A stretch of 64,000 nt of DNA, from assembly GCA_015059845.1 (NCBI GenBank), contig SUZR01000003.1:62001-126000 (forward strand), in the 5' to 3' direction. The DNA is from Rikenellaceae bacterium (GTDB taxonomy: Bacteria; Bacteroidota; Bacteroidia; Bacteroidales; Rikenellaceae). Positions 62,088 through 64,000 of the stretch are shown one piece after another. A program made the translations under genes and the position numbers. The notes under the pieces are model-generated. The model saw only the letters and a list, made by a program, of their open reading frames with translations. It searched no databases and had not been told where the DNA came from. Within the stretch, counting starts at the first letter, position 1, and every line of letters starts with the position of its first letter.

Positions 62088-63167
62088 ATGAAAAGATTTA
62101 TACTCTCGCTATTGATGTGTATTCCTCTTTTTGCCATTGCTGCGCCCAAAAATCACCCTACGATGTTTGCCCACCGAGGCTGTTGGAGTAAAAACGAGGC
62201 TAAAGAATTTGTTGTTCCCGAAAATAGCCTACCAGCAGTGGCTATGGCCAGGAAGATGGGCTACACGGGCATTGAATGCGACGTACACTACACAAAAGAT
62301 AAGCGTATGGTTATCCTTCACGATGCTACGCTCAACCGTACTATGCGCCGTGCATCCGACTACTCGAAGCTCGACAAGCCGGTACGCCTGGCTGACCTGA
62401 CGTTTGAGGAGCTGCGCCGCGATTATGTGCTTGAGTCAGCTAATCCCGAGTGGCGAACACCTATTCCAACGCTCGAGGAGCTGCTTGCCGAGTGCAAGAA
62501 GCACGGCATAATGCCAATGCTGCATAGTGCCATTATGGACTCTTATCACGTAGCACAGGAGATGTTTGGCGACGAGTGGATTTGCTTCACGGGTGGCGTG
62601 GAGCATATGCAGCAGGTTCGCAAGTTCTCAAACTGCATTATTTTGCTTGCTATCAACGACGGCTCGGCCGAGGATAACATCGCCCGTCTGGAGCAGATTG
62701 GTGGCCGCTGCGGAATCTCTACGATGAATTATAAGCTCTATACCCCTGAGTTCTGCAAGGCTCTCACCGAGCGCGGATATATCGTTCAGGCCTCTATTTT
62801 TCCCGCTCCGCACGAGGCTATCGCACAGCGAAATGGCATTAGTTATCAGCTAACCGACTTCTCGATTATGCCCGACCACAAACCTATACACAAAGGCAGC
62901 GGCAAGCTGATTGCCAAAACACAAGATGTTACTTGGGAGTGGAAGAGTAATGACAAATTAGAGCGCGGAGGTCTGACGCTTGATATTGAATTTGAGGGCG
63001 AGATCGAGATTACCATCAACAACGACCGAAAATATACCCTCACTCGAGACACTCGCGGAAAAGATATTATCGGCGACCGCTTCTTCAACAAAGCCCCCTC
63101 CGTTAAGGTCACCGCCAAACAAGGCGCACACATAAAAAAAGCCACCGCAAAGGTGTATGCATATTAA
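62088..63167 (+). CDS. Glycerophosphodiester phosphodiesterase family protein
   Basis: A 359-residue exported enzyme. After the signal peptide the GDPD barrel begins with MFAHRGCWS, then PENSLPAVAMA, GIECDVHYTKD and VILHDATLNRTM, giving the catalytic His, Glu-x-Asp and His. The usual second half is present but divergent, and the C-terminal about 95 residues form a beta domain (LTLDIEFEGEIEITINNDRK). It hydrolyses glycerophosphodiesters to glycerol phosphate; the extra domain suggests a special substrate. Confidence 0.9.
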   Translation: MKRFILSLLMCIPLFAIAAPKNHPTMFAHRGCWSKNEAKEFVVPENSLPAVAMARKMGYTGIECDVHYTKDKRMVILHDATLNRTMRRASDYSKLDKPVRLADLTFEELRRDYVLESANPEWRTPIPTLEELLAECKKHGIMPMLHSAIMDSYHVAQEMFGDEWICFTGGVEHMQQVRKFSNCIILLAINDGSAEDNIARLEQIGGRCGISTMNYKLYTPEFCKALTERGYIVQASIFPAPHEAIAQRNGISYQLTDFSIMPDHKPIHKGSGKLIAKTQDVTWEWKSNDKLERGGLTLDIEFEGEIEITINNDRKYTLTRDTRGKDIIGDRFFNKAPSVKVTAKQGAHIKKATAKVYAY

Positions 63168-63169
63168 AT

Positions 63170-63199
63170 AAAAAAGCCTAACAAATGTTAGGCTTTTTT
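63170..63199. terminator. Bidirectional terminator after the GDPD gene
   Basis: AAAAAGCCTAACA and TGTTAGGCTTTTT form a 13-base perfect stem; it serves both converging genes. Confidence 0.9.
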
Positions 63200-63835
63200 A
63201 TTTAATATCAGATTCTCCACACCAATCTTCGGTACATAATGCACCCCGTCGTGACGATAATAATTATGGTTGTCGGTAGTTGAAATCTCGACAAGGCGGA
63301 TGTTATCAATTCCGCGGCCAATGGCCAGGATTAACAGTGGCTCCAGCTCGAGTGATAACGCCTGCTGCACAGCTTTGCGGTCGAAGGCTCCAATGCATAT
63401 ACCGTTCAGGCCAATCTCCACCGCCTGCAACAACATACTCTGCGCCGCAATACCCATATCCACACTCACATATCTATCCTCCGGCACGGTAGAACAGATG
63501 ACAATAAATGCATTGGGCTCACTCCCCTTCTCAGGCAAGTGCAACTCAGGTAAAGCACCCCCAAGACGAATATGTGGCAAAACTGCCGAGGCCTCATCCG
63601 CAAGCACAGGGCGAAAGCGTAGCACCTGCTGATTACGGGCCGAAGGGACCTTTGTAGCTACCTCAATTATTCGTCGCAATTGGTCCTCGCGCACCTTAAA
63701 CGATGAGTCATAGGCTCGATGGCTGCGATTCTTCTCCAGAAGGCGCATAAGATTTCGATGATTAGAGGTACGCTTCGGCGCTGAGCCGCCACGCATATAC
63801 TCCTCCATCTTCTTACCCAGGTAGTCGTCCGCCAT
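63188..63835 (-). CDS. Nitroreductase-family protein
   Basis: A 215-residue flavin-dependent oxidoreductase of the nitroreductase fold. FMN-site landmarks are NRSHRAYDSSFKVRE near residue 36 and ATKVPSARNQQVLRF (about 61-75), and MGIAAQSMLLQAVEIGLNGICIG is the typical helix and sheet. Activity is not determined by sequence. It is the last gene of a minus-strand unit and starts one base after the stop of the gene at the window edge. Confidence 0.88.
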   Translation of the reverse strand: MADDYLGKKMEEYMRGGSAPKRTSNHRNLMRLLEKNRSHRAYDSSFKVREDQLRRIIEVATKVPSARNQQVLRFRPVLADEASAVLPHIRLGGALPELHLPEKGSEPNAFIVICSTVPEDRYVSVDMGIAAQSMLLQAVEIGLNGICIGAFDRKAVQQALSLELEPLLILAIGRGIDNIRLVEISTTDNHNYYRHDGVHYVPKIGVENLILNKKA

Positions 63836-63836
63836 A

Positions 63837-64000
63837 CTATATATATATTAATAAATAGCCCGATGCCACGTAAGCGACCAAATAACTAACAATGAAGGCT
63901 ACCACGCCCTTACCGTTTCTTATGTTTGTGGACTCCGAAAAGGCCTTATAGCTCCAATAGAAATACCATACGCTAACCAACAACGAAACAACTCCGATTA
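63837..64000 (-). CDS. Membrane protein, C-terminal part
   Basis: An open frame enters from the right edge and ends at a TAG at 63837-63839; the last 53 residues are visible. They hold two hydrophobic segments (IGVVSLLVSVWYFYW and VVAFIVSYLVAYVASGYLL), so this is the end of a membrane protein. The nitroreductase start lies one base after its stop, so the two are in one operon. Family cannot be told. Confidence 0.7.
   Translation of the reverse strand, partial: IGVVSLLVSVWYFYWSYKAFSESTNIRNGKGVVAFIVSYLVAYVASGYLLIYI

Overview
The window comes from a chromosome of a gut-type Bacteroidales bacterium, most likely Rikenellaceae/Alistipes-like (genus is inference). Evidence: a SusC/SusD pair, many short-leader lipoproteins with a Cys after a hydrophobic stretch, BACON and leucine-rich surface proteins, LytS/LytTR regulation, near absence of Shine-Dalgarno sites, and repeated promoters of the Bacteroidetes type (TTTG or TTG, 19-20 bases, TAnnTTTG). 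Two tRNA genes (Ala-GGC, Lys-CTT) and one TPP riboswitch are visible.

Layout. 1-2550: the 3' end of infB, an acetyl-CoA hydrolase/transferase, and three tandem 182-base copies of that gene's tail and terminator. 2591-12225 (minus): an accessory locus of ten genes with three ryanodine-receptor (RyR) type domains, a CASTOR/POLLUX-like RCK channel, a sigma factor overlapping a peptidase/RyR protein, a TIR-like/WG protein, an M48 peptidase, zinc-ribbon proteins, a vWA protein and a second WG protein. This is the best candidate for an undescribed system. 12468-13885: a small membrane protein and an ECF sigma factor with a likely membrane partner. 13971-17589: an unusual pseudouridine synthase and a TlpA-like lipoprotein. 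17600-24309: a TPP-controlled thiamine operon thiS-thiE-thiG-thiC-thiH-thiF and a TenI/ThiE-ThiD fusion.

24339-39561 (minus): a nutrient-uptake and surface-protein cluster. SusC, SusD and two lipoproteins are followed, after a terminator, by two leucine-rich/BACON lipoproteins, a subtilisin-like lipoprotein, a DUF1573 protein and a lipocalin-like lipoprotein. 39699-46638: tRNA-Ala, a YjbR protein, a lipoprotein, a lipid kinase, pepD, phoH and a porin-like protein, then the divergent der GTPase. 46674-54118 (minus): a GH43-like enzyme, cytochrome c assembly proteins (CcsA and ResB), a TIM-barrel isomerase, a WbuC cupin, a Gfo/Idh oxidoreductase and a fusion of a tetraheme NapC/NrfH-like domain with a formylglycine-enzyme-like domain. 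54429-64000: carbohydrate enzymes, a DUF2147 protein, a NodB deacetylase, an interspersed repeat, tRNA-Lys, a truncated GH2 protein, an HsdR_N-type nuclease-fold protein, a LytS/LytTR pair, a GDPD enzyme, a nitroreductase and the tail of a membrane protein.

Working together: the channel, sigma factor and peptidase/RyR genes overlap by 8-11 bases and look co-translated, suggesting a route from membrane or ligand sensing to transcription. The ResB/CcsA pair lies in the same run of genes as the multiheme fusion whose haems it could attach. The riboswitch controls a near-complete thiazole and pyrimidine branch of thiamine synthesis. All functions are read from sequence by eye; no database search was run.
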